This document shows, piece by piece, positions 54,659 through 63,414 of a DNA stretch of 64,000 nt. The DNA comes from Planctomycetales bacterium (GTDB lineage Bacteria; Planctomycetota; Planctomycetia; Planctomycetales; Planctomycetaceae). Where the stretch lies: the NCBI GenBank assembly GCA_028285345.1, contig JANQPT010000034.1, forward strand, positions 25,981-89,980, read 5' to 3'. The position numbers and the translations under genes are program-made. The notes under the pieces were generated by a model, which saw nothing but the letters and a program-made list of their open reading frames with translations, was not told where the DNA came from and made no database searches. How positions within the stretch are numbered: the first letter of the stretch is position 1; every line of letters begins with the position of its first letter.

Positions 54659-55039
54659 GACATGAAGTCCTTTGAATGCGAGCGCTCTATGGGGAAATGA
54701 CGACATGCTCCGGGGGATGATCATGACGCCTACGTTACCTCGGCGATCCCTTGATGCGACCAATCAATTCGTGCGCGCCATGTGCAGCAGATTGAACATT
54801 CAGTGTTCAGCTTCGCTTGCGGCCGCACACCAGTCGCGACGGAGATTTCGACGTTCTGCACCGCAATCGAAATGCGTCCGCAAGGACACGTCTCTGCGGA
54901 TGATTTCAGTCACCTTGCAGATTCAATTCCAACTGATCGCGAATAACAAAACCGGGGGTGCGTCGCACCCCCGGAACAAAGGTTTCAGCGAGTCCGTTTT
55001 CGAAACGTTGCCGTCTGATGATTGTCGACGGCTCGATGT
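54659..55039. other. Intergenic region with a strong terminator
   Basis: About 380 bp between the HEAT lipoprotein and the DUF1559 gene. The only clear element is the intrinsic terminator at 54943-54974. The remainder holds no open frame with a plausible ribosome site and no RNA gene was recognised. Confidence 0.4.
54943..54974 (-). terminator. Intrinsic terminator of the DUF1559 gene at 55040
   Basis: CCGGGGGTGC (54952-54961) pairs with GCACCCCCGG (54965-54974) across a 3-nt loop. Reading the minus strand, TTTTGTTATT follows the stem. It lies 65 bp beyond the DUF1559 stop. Confidence 0.85.
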
Positions 55040-56161
55040 CTAGTCGACGATGCCGCCTGGAATCGTGTCGATTTCCCGACCGGCGTGCGTCGACGTCGCG
55101 CGGTACAGGTCCAGACCGATGTTTTCGCTCACGAATTGCACCGAACCGTCGGCCCGCAGGAACATGGCCCCTCCGGTGTGATTGCTGCGAAATCCGCTCG
55201 TCCGATGCTCGCCGCCGTCCCAACTGTTTGTACAGTTTGTGGCGTCGGTCGTCATGAACGTTCCCGGATCGAAGTAGCCGATGAACGTGTCGTTCACGGG
55301 ATTCTTGTTGATCGGGTGGAACGTGGACCCGAAGACATTCGTGCCCACCACTTCAAACAGAGCCGTCCCCGCATGCGCCGGCTGGGGAATGATCCACGCG
55401 TTGTTCGCCGAATATCCCTGGCCGCTGCTGTCCAGCGCGACCGGACAATCGCTGGTCGGGTCGGTGGGATCGACATTCATCGTACAGAGCGGGAAGTTAG
55501 TTCCGCTGGCGCCTTCACCGATCGCAAACGTATTGCTCGTTCCGTCCAGAAAATGCTTGACGGCGATCCCCATGTTGAAGTCGAACATGCCCCGCTCATC
55601 GGCGGGCACGTTTTCTGGATTGATACACCACGCATCGGTTACACCTTTGCACAGAATGTAGTCCGTCGTGGCATATTCGTTCCCGACCGGCGCGCCGAAA
55701 AGCGCCAACACCGGTCCGAGCCGCGTTTCGGTAATCGGCTGCTGAACCGCTGATGACGGGCACGTGTAGGTCGAAATGAAGTGGGTCGCAACGTTGGGAG
55801 ACTGCTGTTCCCACGGCCGAGTGAAATCGTACAGATTCTGGACGTTCTCCTGATCCAGATAAGGCAACATATAGGCAAACGCATTCGCGAAGTAGTCAAA
55901 CATCGCTACTCGCGTCTGGTTGCCCATAGCGTCGAATTCGTCGCCATTGACGCTGATACCGATGGGAAACATGAAATACACATCGTGGTAGTTGTGCATC
56001 GCGATGCCCATCTGCTTCAGATTATTGCGGCAATGCGTGCGTCGAGCTGCTTCACGTGCTTGCTGCACCGCCGGCAGCAATAAGGCAATCAAAATCGCGA
56101 TGATGGCGATAACCACCAGTAACTCAATCAGTGTAAACGCGGAACGCCGTCGTCTCATCAT
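55040..56161 (-). CDS. DUF1559 protein with prepilin-type N-terminus (paralogue)
   Basis: A 373-residue paralogue of the protein at 6416-7768. The leader is MMRRRRSA with Ala, not Gly, before the cleaved Phe9; Glu13 is the +5 residue. The processing is therefore less certain than in the paralogue, although many PilD-type peptidases accept Ala. [20 protein letters not shown] is identical in protein to the paralogue, while the codons differ throughout. The C-terminal [20 protein letters not shown] and DTIPGGIVD match the family. A GAAGGAG site precedes the ATG. It has its own promoter-like -10 (56270) and terminator, so it is a single-gene unit. Confidence 0.94.
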   Translation of the reverse strand: MMRRRRSAFTLIELLVVIAIIAILIALLLPAVQQAREAARRTHCRNNLKQMGIAMHNYHDVYFMFPIGISVNGDEFDAMGNQTRVAMFDYFANAFAYMLPYLDQENVQNLYDFTRPWEQQSPNVATHFISTYTCPSSAVQQPITETRLGPVLALFGAPVGNEYATTDYILCKGVTDAWCINPENVPADERGMFDFNMGIAVKHFLDGTSNTFAIGEGASGTNFPLCTMNVDPTDPTSDCPVALDSSGQGYSANNAWIIPQPAHAGTALFEVVGTNVFGSTFHPINKNPVNDTFIGYFDPGTFMTTDATNCTNSWDGGEHRTSGFRSNHTGGAMFLRADGSVQFVSENIGLDLYRATSTHAGREIDTIPGGIVD

Positions 56162-56269
56162 GACTCTCCTTCACGAATGGGGGAGAAAACGAAAATGGAA
56201 ACGCCGAAGAAAACCTTTGAATATGAATGCACGACTTGAGTGACCGACCGGTGGGACGGTTACGTTGGC

Positions 56270-56293
56270 ATTATAGCCGTAATCGTTAGTCGG
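56270..56293 (-). promoter_or_regulatory. Possible promoter of the DUF1559 paralogue
   Basis: TATAAT on the minus strand (56275-56270) is a perfect -10. The best -35, TTACCG, lies 18 bp upstream and has only three of six bases. It would give a leader of about 100 nt before the ATG at 56161. Confidence 0.4.
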
Positions 56294-56378
56294 CGGTAAC
56301 AAATCCTTGTCCAATCAGGAAATTTCTTACATGTCACCGACGACCTTTAATTACCCTTTCAGTTTATGGTGATTCGCC

Positions 56379-57293
56379 TTACGGTGATTCGTCCGATTTG
56401 GCGACTTCGCTTAGCCAAGCCGACATGCGCTTGGTGACCAACTCAGAACGATCGTGCTGAATGAAATGGCCCGCACCTGGGATCGTCACCAACGTCAAGT
56501 CTTTTGCGATCCAGTTCCAGGTATCGTTCAGCCCCCCGGGCAGCAATGCCCAATCGTCCAGCCCATGAAACATTAACACCGGGCATTGGATCGGAGGATA
56601 GTCACTCCCGCTGTCGTCGTACGGCTCGCGGGGATAATTCGCCTTGTAGTAATTCAGCATCGACTCAATCGACGAACGCTCGAATGCGGCAATGTACTTC
56701 TTCTTAGCCTCGGGATCTTTGACCCATTCGGCAAGCAACGCCGGAGTCACCGCCTGCGCCGCTCCTTTGCGCTGGAAGTTTCGCGCGTAGGCGCTGTTTT
56801 CGCGCTGTTTTTCGTTATCGCGCAATTCTCGCATCAACCCTTTTGGGTGCGGCAGATTGAGAATGACCAGCCGCTCGGTCATCTTCGGGTAGGTCATGGC
56901 GAACGCCCACGCGACTGAGCCGCCCCAATCGTGGCCGACGACGATCGCTTTTTCGCGCCCCAAGTGTTTGATGACCGCACGCACATCGCCAACCAGTTTG
57001 GCAGTTGTGTATTGGTCAACACCTTCAGGCTTGTCGCTCTTGTTGTATCCCCGCTGGTCGATTGCCACGACTTGAAACTGCTTTGCCAGCACAGGCATCT
57101 GATGCCGCCAGGTGTACCAATAATCGGGAAATCCGTGAATCATCACCACCAGCGGGCCCTCTCCCATTGTCCGATAGTGAATCTTCACGCCGTCCGAATC
57201 GGCGTACCCTTCTTGTCCAAAGTCGTCTCCGTTTGCCGAGTTACCGGCTGCTAAAACAGTCATCAATAACAGCTTTCCCCAAATTCGATTCAT
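56379..57293 (-). CDS. Alpha/beta hydrolase, epoxide-hydrolase-like
   Basis: A 304-residue enzyme. The first 20 residues ([15 protein letters not shown]) may be a signal peptide, so it is probably periplasmic. [10 protein letters not shown] is the oxyanion loop. The nucleophile is Asp122 in [13 protein letters not shown], which fits epoxide hydrolases and dehalogenases rather than esterases with Ser. The acid is Asp246/247 ([12 protein letters not shown]) and the base His276 ([10 protein letters not shown]). GGAAGA precedes the ATG at 57293. Start choice: the longer frame from 57437 overlaps the metzincin-like gene and is rejected. The substrate is unknown. Confidence 0.9.
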   Translation of the reverse strand: MNRIWGKLLLMTVLAAGNSANGDDFGQEGYADSDGVKIHYRTMGEGPLVVMIHGFPDYWYTWRHQMPVLAKQFQVVAIDQRGYNKSDKPEGVDQYTTAKLVGDVRAVIKHLGREKAIVVGHDWGGSVAWAFAMTYPKMTERLVILNLPHPKGLMRELRDNEKQRENSAYARNFQRKGAAQAVTPALLAEWVKDPEAKKKYIAAFERSSIESMLNYYKANYPREPYDDSGSDYPPIQCPVLMFHGLDDWALLPGGLNDTWNWIAKDLTLVTIPGAGHFIQHDRSELVTKRMSAWLSEVAKSDESP

Positions 57294-57393
57294 GATTGTT
57301 CTTCCTGTATTGTCTTGATCGTACCACACCGCGCGGAGTTTACTGCATTGCGATCGCGTCGCGGGCAAAACTCGCCGGCACATTGTAATCGGG

Positions 57394-58503
57394 TCATTCC
57401 GTGGAGATTGTCGTGTTTGCTTTCGTCGATCCGTCACCGAGCAGCTGCATCAAGCGAACCGATGCAGAGTCATCGGGAGTGATCTTGGCAATTTCGGCAT
57501 AGATCGATCTGAGCTTTTGGCGAGTCCCAGACGAAAGGTCCTTCAACAGCCGTACCTTTCGATCGCGTATTTCTTCACCGACAAGACACATGATCAGGGT
57601 GTTCACCGGATCGTAACCCAATCGGAACGTCGCCAAGTTGGCTTTTCCGTCGTTTAATCGAGGACGCATTGCTGAATCCTGCTCGGGACTATGAGTCGCT
57701 CCCAAGTAATGGCCCAATTCGTGCAGCAGTACCTCCAGCCGGTCCGCATCGCTCATGCTCTTGGACCATTCGCGGATCAGAATGTGTTGCCGCAGCGGCG
57801 CGAAAGTTCCGCCCAAGTGAATTCGCTGCTCAAGTATGAGTCGCTGGCTGCTAAAACCGATCGCCAGAGCAGCAGGCCTGACCGGCACTTCGCGTTCAAA
57901 TTCAGCCAGCATGTTCCGAAAATCCGTTTCGCCGTTTTCCGTGTCCCAGGTATCGGCGGCGACCACTTCGAAACGGACCCGACAATGTTTCTCCAAAATC
58001 GCCGACGCCCGCTTGACGCGGTCCCGCAGGCGTTTCTCCCAAACCTTACGCACATAGGGCTCTTCATCGTCCACGAGAATCTTGACCGGGACGGTGCAGA
58101 TTGGTGCTCGAAATGGGTCTTTCTTCCGCGTCGTCTTTGCGGCAACAGCTTCCTGATCCTGCGTCCGCGCTTCAGTCGCAGCCGTATTCGCCTCCGCCGC
58201 AAATCCGATCCGATTGAGATCGAGCGATCCGGTCTCGTCGTAGAAGAAAAAACAGACGCTGTTCGCTTCGATCAGCAATTCGCGTTCGGCGTCTTTGGCA
58301 CCGAAACGAATCTTCACCGGGCCGTCCACCGGCAACGAGAGCAAGTCGCCGGCGGCGAGCTTGTGAGTCGACTCTGCGCGGTTGTGGGGCTGGACGTGAA
58401 AGACCGTCTGCTGCGGCGTGCGGTTACTAAGCACCACAACGTCAGCGCGCGCCGTCGCGGCGACAGTGAGCACCAAACCGAGTGCGAACGCCCAAAGATT
58501 CAT
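57394..58503 (-). CDS. Secreted metzincin-like metalloprotease, unrecognised subfamily
   Basis: A 369-residue protein. Residues 1-20 are a signal peptide ([17 protein letters not shown]). The zinc motif [11 protein letters not shown] (261-271) has the metzincin layout HExxHxxGxxH with Asp/His ligands. A possible Met-turn lies at SAMRPRLND (about 277-285). Residues 130-160 are an RKKDPF to Arg/Lys-rich region that could be a linker. It is probably a periplasmic or secreted peptidase in planctomycetes; the substrate is unknown. It is 100 bp upstream of the hydrolase gene on the same strand, so co-transcription is possible. Confidence 0.83.
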   Translation of the reverse strand: MNLWAFALGLVLTVAATARADVVVLSNRTPQQTVFHVQPHNRAESTHKLAAGDLLSLPVDGPVKIRFGAKDAERELLIEANSVCFFFYDETGSLDLNRIGFAAEANTAATEARTQDQEAVAAKTTRKKDPFRAPICTVPVKILVDDEEPYVRKVWEKRLRDRVKRASAILEKHCRVRFEVVAADTWDTENGETDFRNMLAEFEREVPVRPAALAIGFSSQRLILEQRIHLGGTFAPLRQHILIREWSKSMSDADRLEVLLHELGHYLGATHSPEQDSAMRPRLNDGKANLATFRLGYDPVNTLIMCLVGEEIRDRKVRLLKDLSSGTRQKLRSIYAEIAKITPDDSASVRLMQLLGDGSTKANTTISTE

Positions 58504-58653
58504 CAGCTCAAGCGCCTCGCGATCGTTTCTCGGGACGACTGGTCATCTCTATGGATTCGATCGTAAGCGAGGCTTCAACCGTCGTCAATCCGCTCCGCCG
58601 AGACGTTCGGTTCAATTCATCGAGACAAACCGGATCGACTCGCCGAATGTCGA
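58504..58653. other. Intergenic region between the metzincin-like and methylase genes
   Basis: About 150 bp on the minus strand. No gene or clear regulatory element was recognised. Confidence 0.3.
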
Positions 58654-59424
58654 TCATGAGTTCGGACCGCTGGTCATGTTCGCGTAGACGTCGAGTGGCT
58701 CATTACCGCGCCCCAGGCGCCGCAGGTATTTTTCGCCGGCTTCTCCACGATAGCGCCGGACCCATTCGTCGTACATGCGGACCTGTTCCGCATCGCTCAG
58801 GTCGCCCGCGGCGGATTCTACGAGCGCGTCTTGGCGAAGCGTATACAGCGTAATCGCCACCGCGACGGACAGATTCAAACTCTGAACAAAGCCGACCATT
58901 GGAATCGAAAATCGATAGTCGGCCTGATCGAGTGCGTAGTCGCTGACTCCATCGTGTTCGTTGCCGAAAAACAGCGCCAGTGGTTGCGCCCCTAATTCGG
59001 ACACGAGACACTGGGGGCCCGGCAGCGATGTGCTCCCCGCTGCACTGACTGCTAGCGCGTATCCATCCTTGCGCAGCTGCGCAATCGCATCCTCGGTCGT
59101 CAAATGGGTCTGGACATCGACGTGATGGTGTGAGCCGCCGCTCACACGGCGATTGACTCGATAGGGGGTCTTTCCAATGACAACATGCAAAGGACTGACT
59201 CCAAATGCATCGCAGCTGCGAGTGACCGCTGTCGCGTTGTGCGGATCGTGGCAGTCTTCAATGACCACAGCAATCCGTGCCGTCCGGCGCAACAAGACCT
59301 GCCGATATCGTGCAGCCCGCCGCGGCGTCAGTTGCGCATCGAGCGGATGTTCAGGGACGGGAGAGGGGAGAATGGGCAATTCAGGCGCCCGGTGACCGTT
59401 GCGGCCGGTGCTGGATTCCGTCAT
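58654..59424 (-). CDS. TrmH-family (SPOUT) RNA 2'-O-methyltransferase
   Basis: A 256-residue protein. Motif 1 is DCHDPHNATAVTRSCDAFGV (AdoMet-knot start), motif 2 LALFFGNEHDGVS, motif 3 IPMVGFVQSLNLSVAVAI. This is the SPOUT fold of TrmH, which 2'-O-methylates G18 in tRNA. The C-terminal extension (DEWVRRYRGEAGEKYLRRLG) is basic and may touch RNA. ATG 59424 is preferred over an upstream in-frame GTG at 59454. It is divergent to the TIGR03790 gene. The exact RNA target is not proven. Confidence 0.9.
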   Translation of the reverse strand: MTESSTGRNGHRAPELPILPSPVPEHPLDAQLTPRRAARYRQVLLRRTARIAVVIEDCHDPHNATAVTRSCDAFGVSPLHVVIGKTPYRVNRRVSGGSHHHVDVQTHLTTEDAIAQLRKDGYALAVSAAGSTSLPGPQCLVSELGAQPLALFFGNEHDGVSDYALDQADYRFSIPMVGFVQSLNLSVAVAITLYTLRQDALVESAAGDLSDAEQVRMYDEWVRRYRGEAGEKYLRRLGRGNEPLDVYANMTSGPNS

Positions 59425-59643
59425 GGGTCGTCTCGCAGAGATTGGTAGTTGCACAACATTCTAAACTCCTTGCGCGTGATTCGGGAAGTGCGTGTTAATG
59501 ACCATCAATCGCGGCGCCGCTATCGAACCGGACGGCTCCCGCAGTGATATCGCGGCCTGAGACTGCTCCGCTGGAGGGAGAGTTGTTATGATCGTGGCCG
59601 ACGTCGAACAGTGACAACCCGTTCCTATCACGTGAGAGACACG

Positions 59644-61317
59644 ATGATGCGTTTTCTCCTGGCCGTTATATTGCTGTGCGGAGTTCCGGCCCAACTTGCC
59701 GCCGAATTGCGTCCTGAAGAAGTCGCCGTAATCGCAGTCCGGGGCAGCGCGCAGTCGATCGAGTTGGCAGAGTATTACGTCAAGGCGAGGGGAATTCCGC
59801 CGGAACACATCTGTTTGATTGATGTCGAACCAGGCAAGAGCATCTCAAGGGCCCAGTGGGAGACCGAGGTGCGTCCCGCCATCCGCCAGTGGATTCTCGA
59901 CGGCAATCTCGAGACCAAGTTGCGTTGTTTGGTCACAATGTGGGACGTGCCGTTGGCGATCGGCAAGAGCGACGCCGAGACGGGAGTCGTCAAGAACCGC
60001 ACGGTCTATTTGCAGGGCGAACGTCAGAATCGACTGTATCGTCTGAGAACTATGATCGACGCCGTCAACAAAGTCCACCCGGGGACCGGCGATCCCCGCC
60101 CGCTTCCCGAAGAGGGCGACTCAACTCAAAAACTCATTGAGGAATTCCAGGCGGCGTTTAACGACGCCCGAGAGCGCGTTCAATCCATTCGCGGCACTCC
60201 TGAAGGCAGAGCCGCCAATGCCGCGCTCGGAAAGCTCTATGCTGCCGGCGGGGGGTTGGCGAATATGCTCAGAAACTATCGCGGCCAACTCGAGAAGAAT
60301 CCGGGCAACCAAAATTTGGAAAAACTCGCAGCGACAACCGCCGGCCAAATAGCGGGCCTCAAACTCGGCCGCGCGGCGATTCTCAGAATGCCCGAATCAG
60401 TCGAACGCGACGAGGCGACGCTCGCGTTGATTGAGAAAAGCGACGGCGTCTTGGGGACACTCGCGTGGATCAATGCACAGTTGCAACTGCTGGAAAAGAA
60501 CGAATCGTACGCCAGTTTTGACAGCGAACTTTCGCTGCTTTATTGGCCCAATTATTCCTTGGGCCGTTGGTCGGTGAACGTGTTGCACCATCGCTACGAC
60601 AATTCCTATACGCGGCATCTGCGGGCAACGCTGATGGTCTCCCGTCTGGAAGCTCCGACGGTCGACATCGTAAAAAAACTCATCGACACGTCGATCGCGG
60701 TCGAGAAGAAGGGGTTGGAGGGAAAGATTTATCTCGACGCGCGCGGACTCATCAAGGGAAACGAAAAATTCGTTCTCGGTTCCACGAAGGACTACGACGC
60801 CCGCCTGCTCAACTTGGCCAAACTGGCCAAGGAATACACTGACCTCGACGTGGTCCTCGACACTAAAGAGGACCTGTTTCAACCGGGCGATGCTCCTTTG
60901 GCTGCGCTCTATTGCGGATGGTATTCGCTGGCCAACTACATCGATGCGTTCGAGTGGTCGCCGGGAGCCGTCGGATATCATATGGCCAGCAGCGAAGCTT
61001 CGACGCTGCGCAAACCGACGAGCAAAGTTTGGTGCAAGCGAATGCTCGAAGAAGGCGTCTGCGGCACGATCGGGCCCACCTTCGAGCCGTACCTCGCAGC
61101 GTTTCCCAAACCGGACGAGTTTTTCGTGCTGCTGATGTCGGGAAAGCACAGTTTGGTCGAATGCTATTACCGTTCGAAACCGTACAACTCGTGGGTAATG
61201 GTCCTCGTCGGCGACCCGCTCTATACGCCGTTTAAGGTCAACCCCCAATTTGACGACAAGCCGCTTCCCGAAGGGCTTAAGAAACTGATCGACGGGCCGG
61301 CTCAGATCCAGCCCTAA
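59644..61317 (+). CDS. TIGR03790 family secreted protein
   Basis: A 557-residue protein. The N-terminal signal peptide (FLLAVILLCGVPAQLAAEL) ends before residue 22. The family's start is visible in ELAEYYVKARGIPPEHICLI, and CLVTMWDVPLAI and SSEASTLRKPTSKVWCKRML are characteristic. TIGR03790 proteins occur in planctomycetes and delta-proteobacteria; their biochemical function is unknown to me. GAGAG lies about 8 bp before the ATG at 59644. It is divergent to the methylase and convergent with the PfkB gene. Confidence 0.88.
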   Translation: MMRFLLAVILLCGVPAQLAAELRPEEVAVIAVRGSAQSIELAEYYVKARGIPPEHICLIDVEPGKSISRAQWETEVRPAIRQWILDGNLETKLRCLVTMWDVPLAIGKSDAETGVVKNRTVYLQGERQNRLYRLRTMIDAVNKVHPGTGDPRPLPEEGDSTQKLIEEFQAAFNDARERVQSIRGTPEGRAANAALGKLYAAGGGLANMLRNYRGQLEKNPGNQNLEKLAATTAGQIAGLKLGRAAILRMPESVERDEATLALIEKSDGVLGTLAWINAQLQLLEKNESYASFDSELSLLYWPNYSLGRWSVNVLHHRYDNSYTRHLRATLMVSRLEAPTVDIVKKLIDTSIAVEKKGLEGKIYLDARGLIKGNEKFVLGSTKDYDARLLNLAKLAKEYTDLDVVLDTKEDLFQPGDAPLAALYCGWYSLANYIDAFEWSPGAVGYHMASSEASTLRKPTSKVWCKRMLEEGVCGTIGPTFEPYLAAFPKPDEFFVLLMSGKHSLVECYYRSKPYNSWVMVLVGDPLYTPFKVNPQFDDKPLPEGLKKLIDGPAQIQP

Positions 61318-61381
61318 GCATGGCGGTCGCGCCACCCTGCGGCACTCGAAAACGCCAGTGCACCCGAATTTCGACTGGCTG

Positions 61382-62416
61382 CTATTCGAGCCGCTCCAAG
61401 AACCGCGCCTGCAATTGTTCCGGCGTTGCCGTTCCCGTGACGCCGATCTGCTGAATGGTAATCGACGCCACCAAGCAGCCGATCTCCGCAGCCTCCACAG
61501 GAGTCGCCCCACTGCACAAAGAAGCGACAATCCCGGCCGTTGTGCTGTCACCCGCACCCACGATGTCGATCTCGCCCGTCACCCGCACAGTCGGAACGTG
61601 CGTCGCGTGATCTCCCTCGATGTAGAGAATTCCGGCATCGCCCAATGTCGTGTAGACCGCTCGTCCCGTCAGTTGGCACAGCTTTTGACCGGCCGCCGCC
61701 AGCGCGTCGAAATCGTCCGCCCGCTGCGTGGAGACGCCGATCGACTTTAGCAGCTCCGCGTTATTCGGTTTGGTGACGGTGTTTCGATACAGCCGAATCT
61801 GCGAGCGGCTATCAGCGAAAATCAATTTGTCCGGCTGCGCGGCGCCTAACTGGGCCAAATGGTCGCGGACCGCATCGGTCACCACACCACAGTTGCGCTC
61901 ATCGACCTGATCCATCACGACCAGCGCGTCGACCTCGTGAAACAGCGTGTCGATCTGCGCCATCACCTGTGAATCGAGTTCGGCGCCCTGCGGACAACGG
62001 TTTTTGATGTCGATCCGGTTGAGCTCGACCGCTGATCCGTCAGCTTGCGACAGCATCGGCTTGGTGTACGTCGGCGTCATCCGCTGTTCCGACTGGAGTA
62101 CTCCGCCGGCTCCGACGTCAATTTTGCTGAGTGCTCTGAGCAATTCATACGCCCCGCCGTCATCTCCGATCACGGTCACCGCTTCCAAACGGCCAACGCC
62201 GAGCGCGGCCAGATTGTTCAGCACGGTTCCGGCGGCACCGGGATAGCAGCGGTCGGCCACGACCTGGTACGCGTCCAATCCCGTTTCCACCGACTTCTCA
62301 GTCAGGCCTGCGTCCAGATCCAAATAGCGATCTAGAAAGAGATCGCCTACGACGGCAATCGTCAACGACGAAAACTTGCTGAGGATCTCATCAAATCGGG
62401 ATTCGGTCAGCGGCAT
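61382..62416 (-). CDS. PfkB-family carbohydrate kinase, RfaE-like
   Basis: A 344-residue ribokinase-fold enzyme. The N-terminal AVVGDLFLDRYLDL and the ADSRSQIRLYRNTVTKPN segment resemble the kinase half of HldE/RfaE, which phosphorylates D-glycero-beta-D-manno-heptose 7-phosphate. The PfkB signature DIVGAGDSTTAGI contains the catalytic Asp. No nucleotidyltransferase domain is attached. The ATG at 62416 is preferred over an upstream GTG at 62473. It follows the HAD phosphatase gene by 96 bp in the same direction, which suggests a kinase/phosphatase pair in sugar-phosphate use, perhaps ADP-heptose; substrate unproven. Confidence 0.87.
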   Translation of the reverse strand: MPLTESRFDEILSKFSSLTIAVVGDLFLDRYLDLDAGLTEKSVETGLDAYQVVADRCYPGAAGTVLNNLAALGVGRLEAVTVIGDDGGAYELLRALSKIDVGAGGVLQSEQRMTPTYTKPMLSQADGSAVELNRIDIKNRCPQGAELDSQVMAQIDTLFHEVDALVVMDQVDERNCGVVTDAVRDHLAQLGAAQPDKLIFADSRSQIRLYRNTVTKPNNAELLKSIGVSTQRADDFDALAAAGQKLCQLTGRAVYTTLGDAGILYIEGDHATHVPTVRVTGEIDIVGAGDSTTAGIVASLCSGATPVEAAEIGCLVASITIQQIGVTGTATPEQLQARFLERLE

Positions 62417-62512
62417 CGCAACCCGCGCTTCCTCTCTCGGTACTTCGCATCGGCCGGCATCAGTGACGACCACTAGTGGTCATTACCGCGGCGAAGCACC
62501 TGTTCCAGCAGA

Positions 62513-63346
62513 TCAATTCATTGACGCATCGGCCAGATACTGCAACAGCGCATCCTGTTCGCGATAGTCGGGAATGATAATATCGGCCCCCGCGCGAATC
62601 AGCCGGTTGCGCTTCCATTCATTGATTCCAGTGCGATGTTTCTCATCGCTGGCGACACCGACCGCGATTCCACCGACGCCCTTCACTTCCTCAATCTCGA
62701 CATACCCGTCGCCGAAGCCGAGCAGTCCGCCGTGGTCCAAATTGTTCTCGGCCATCAGCCGGTCGATGATCATCTTCTTGGAGAAGTTTTTGTGCTCATC
62801 CAGCGCACCGTACACGTACGGGAGAAAAAACGAATCCAACTGAAGCGCCGCCAGTTCATTCTTGACGTAGTGCAGGTCGGTTCCGCTGGCGAGATACAGG
62901 TCGCAGCCGTCCGCCTTCAGCCGCTCCAGCAGTTCGCGCGATCCCGGCACGGTCAAAGTTTCCGGCTCGATACTGCCGTCCTCGAGGCCCGCAACTCGCC
63001 CGGAAACGCGCTCCCACAACAGGTCGTGATACTGTTGCTTGTACTCCAACGGCTCCCGAGGCGTGCCGCCGCGCTTTTCAACCTCTTCGGCCAACTGGAT
63101 CATTTGGTAGATCGTCTGCTTGCCGTTGAGCCGCATCACATATTCCTCGACGTGCTCGGCGAGACCGTCCCGGTCTTCCGCCTGCGGCGTTTCGGCGAGA
63201 ATGTCGATCATCATTGGGATCATGACTTCCGGCCAGCCCTCACGGACTAACGAGAGCGTGCCATCAAAGTCGAACAACACCGCCGAGAAATTCCCCCGCG
63301 TGAGTTTGTCGTTGACAATTTCAATTCGGGTTCCGGGTAGGAACAT
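62513..63346 (-). CDS. HAD-superfamily phosphatase
   Basis: A 277-residue protein. Motif I is VLFDFDGTLS (Asp nucleophile), motif II lies in YLASGTDLH, motif III near KNFSKKM, and motif IV is FGDGYVEIEE. A helical cap of about 100 residues lies between I and II, so it is a C1-type HAD. The ATG at 63346 is preferred because the longer frame begins inside the intergenic repeat at 63351. It could dephosphorylate a sugar phosphate made or used by the neighbouring PfkB kinase. Its substrate is unknown. Confidence 0.88.
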   Translation of the reverse strand: MFLPGTRIEIVNDKLTRGNFSAVLFDFDGTLSLVREGWPEVMIPMMIDILAETPQAEDRDGLAEHVEEYVMRLNGKQTIYQMIQLAEEVEKRGGTPREPLEYKQQYHDLLWERVSGRVAGLEDGSIEPETLTVPGSRELLERLKADGCDLYLASGTDLHYVKNELAALQLDSFFLPYVYGALDEHKNFSKKMIIDRLMAENNLDHGGLLGFGDGYVEIEEVKGVGGIAVGVASDEKHRTGINEWKRNRLIRAGADIIIPDYREQDALLQYLADASMN

Positions 63347-63350
63347 GGTC

Positions 63351-63376
63351 TTAGGCTTCAGGCTGTAGGCTTGAGG
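63351..63376. repeat. Dispersed intergenic repeat (second copy)
   Basis: TTAGGCTTCAGGCTGTAGGC followed by TTGAGG. TTCAGGCTGTAGGCTT (63357-63372) matches 15 of 16 bases of the copy at 4941-4956. It lies directly between the HAD and purA genes, and a longer false N-terminus of the HAD frame is made of it. Confidence 0.6.
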
Positions 63377-63414
63377 AATGAGGGCGAAGGCATCGGGCCT
63401 TCGTGCCAGATAGG

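Noticed and set aside
55022..55753. 243-residue open frame on the plus strand over the DUF1559 gene
   Set aside because: Shadow of a DUF1559 family gene with signature motifs.
57691..58566. 291-residue open frame on the plus strand over the metzincin-like gene
   Set aside because: The minus strand has a signal peptide and the HExxHxxGxxH motif; the plus frame has no features.
60397..61557. 386-residue open frame on the minus strand over the TIGR03790 gene
   Set aside because: Arg-rich shadow that overlaps both its neighbour's coding end and the spacer.
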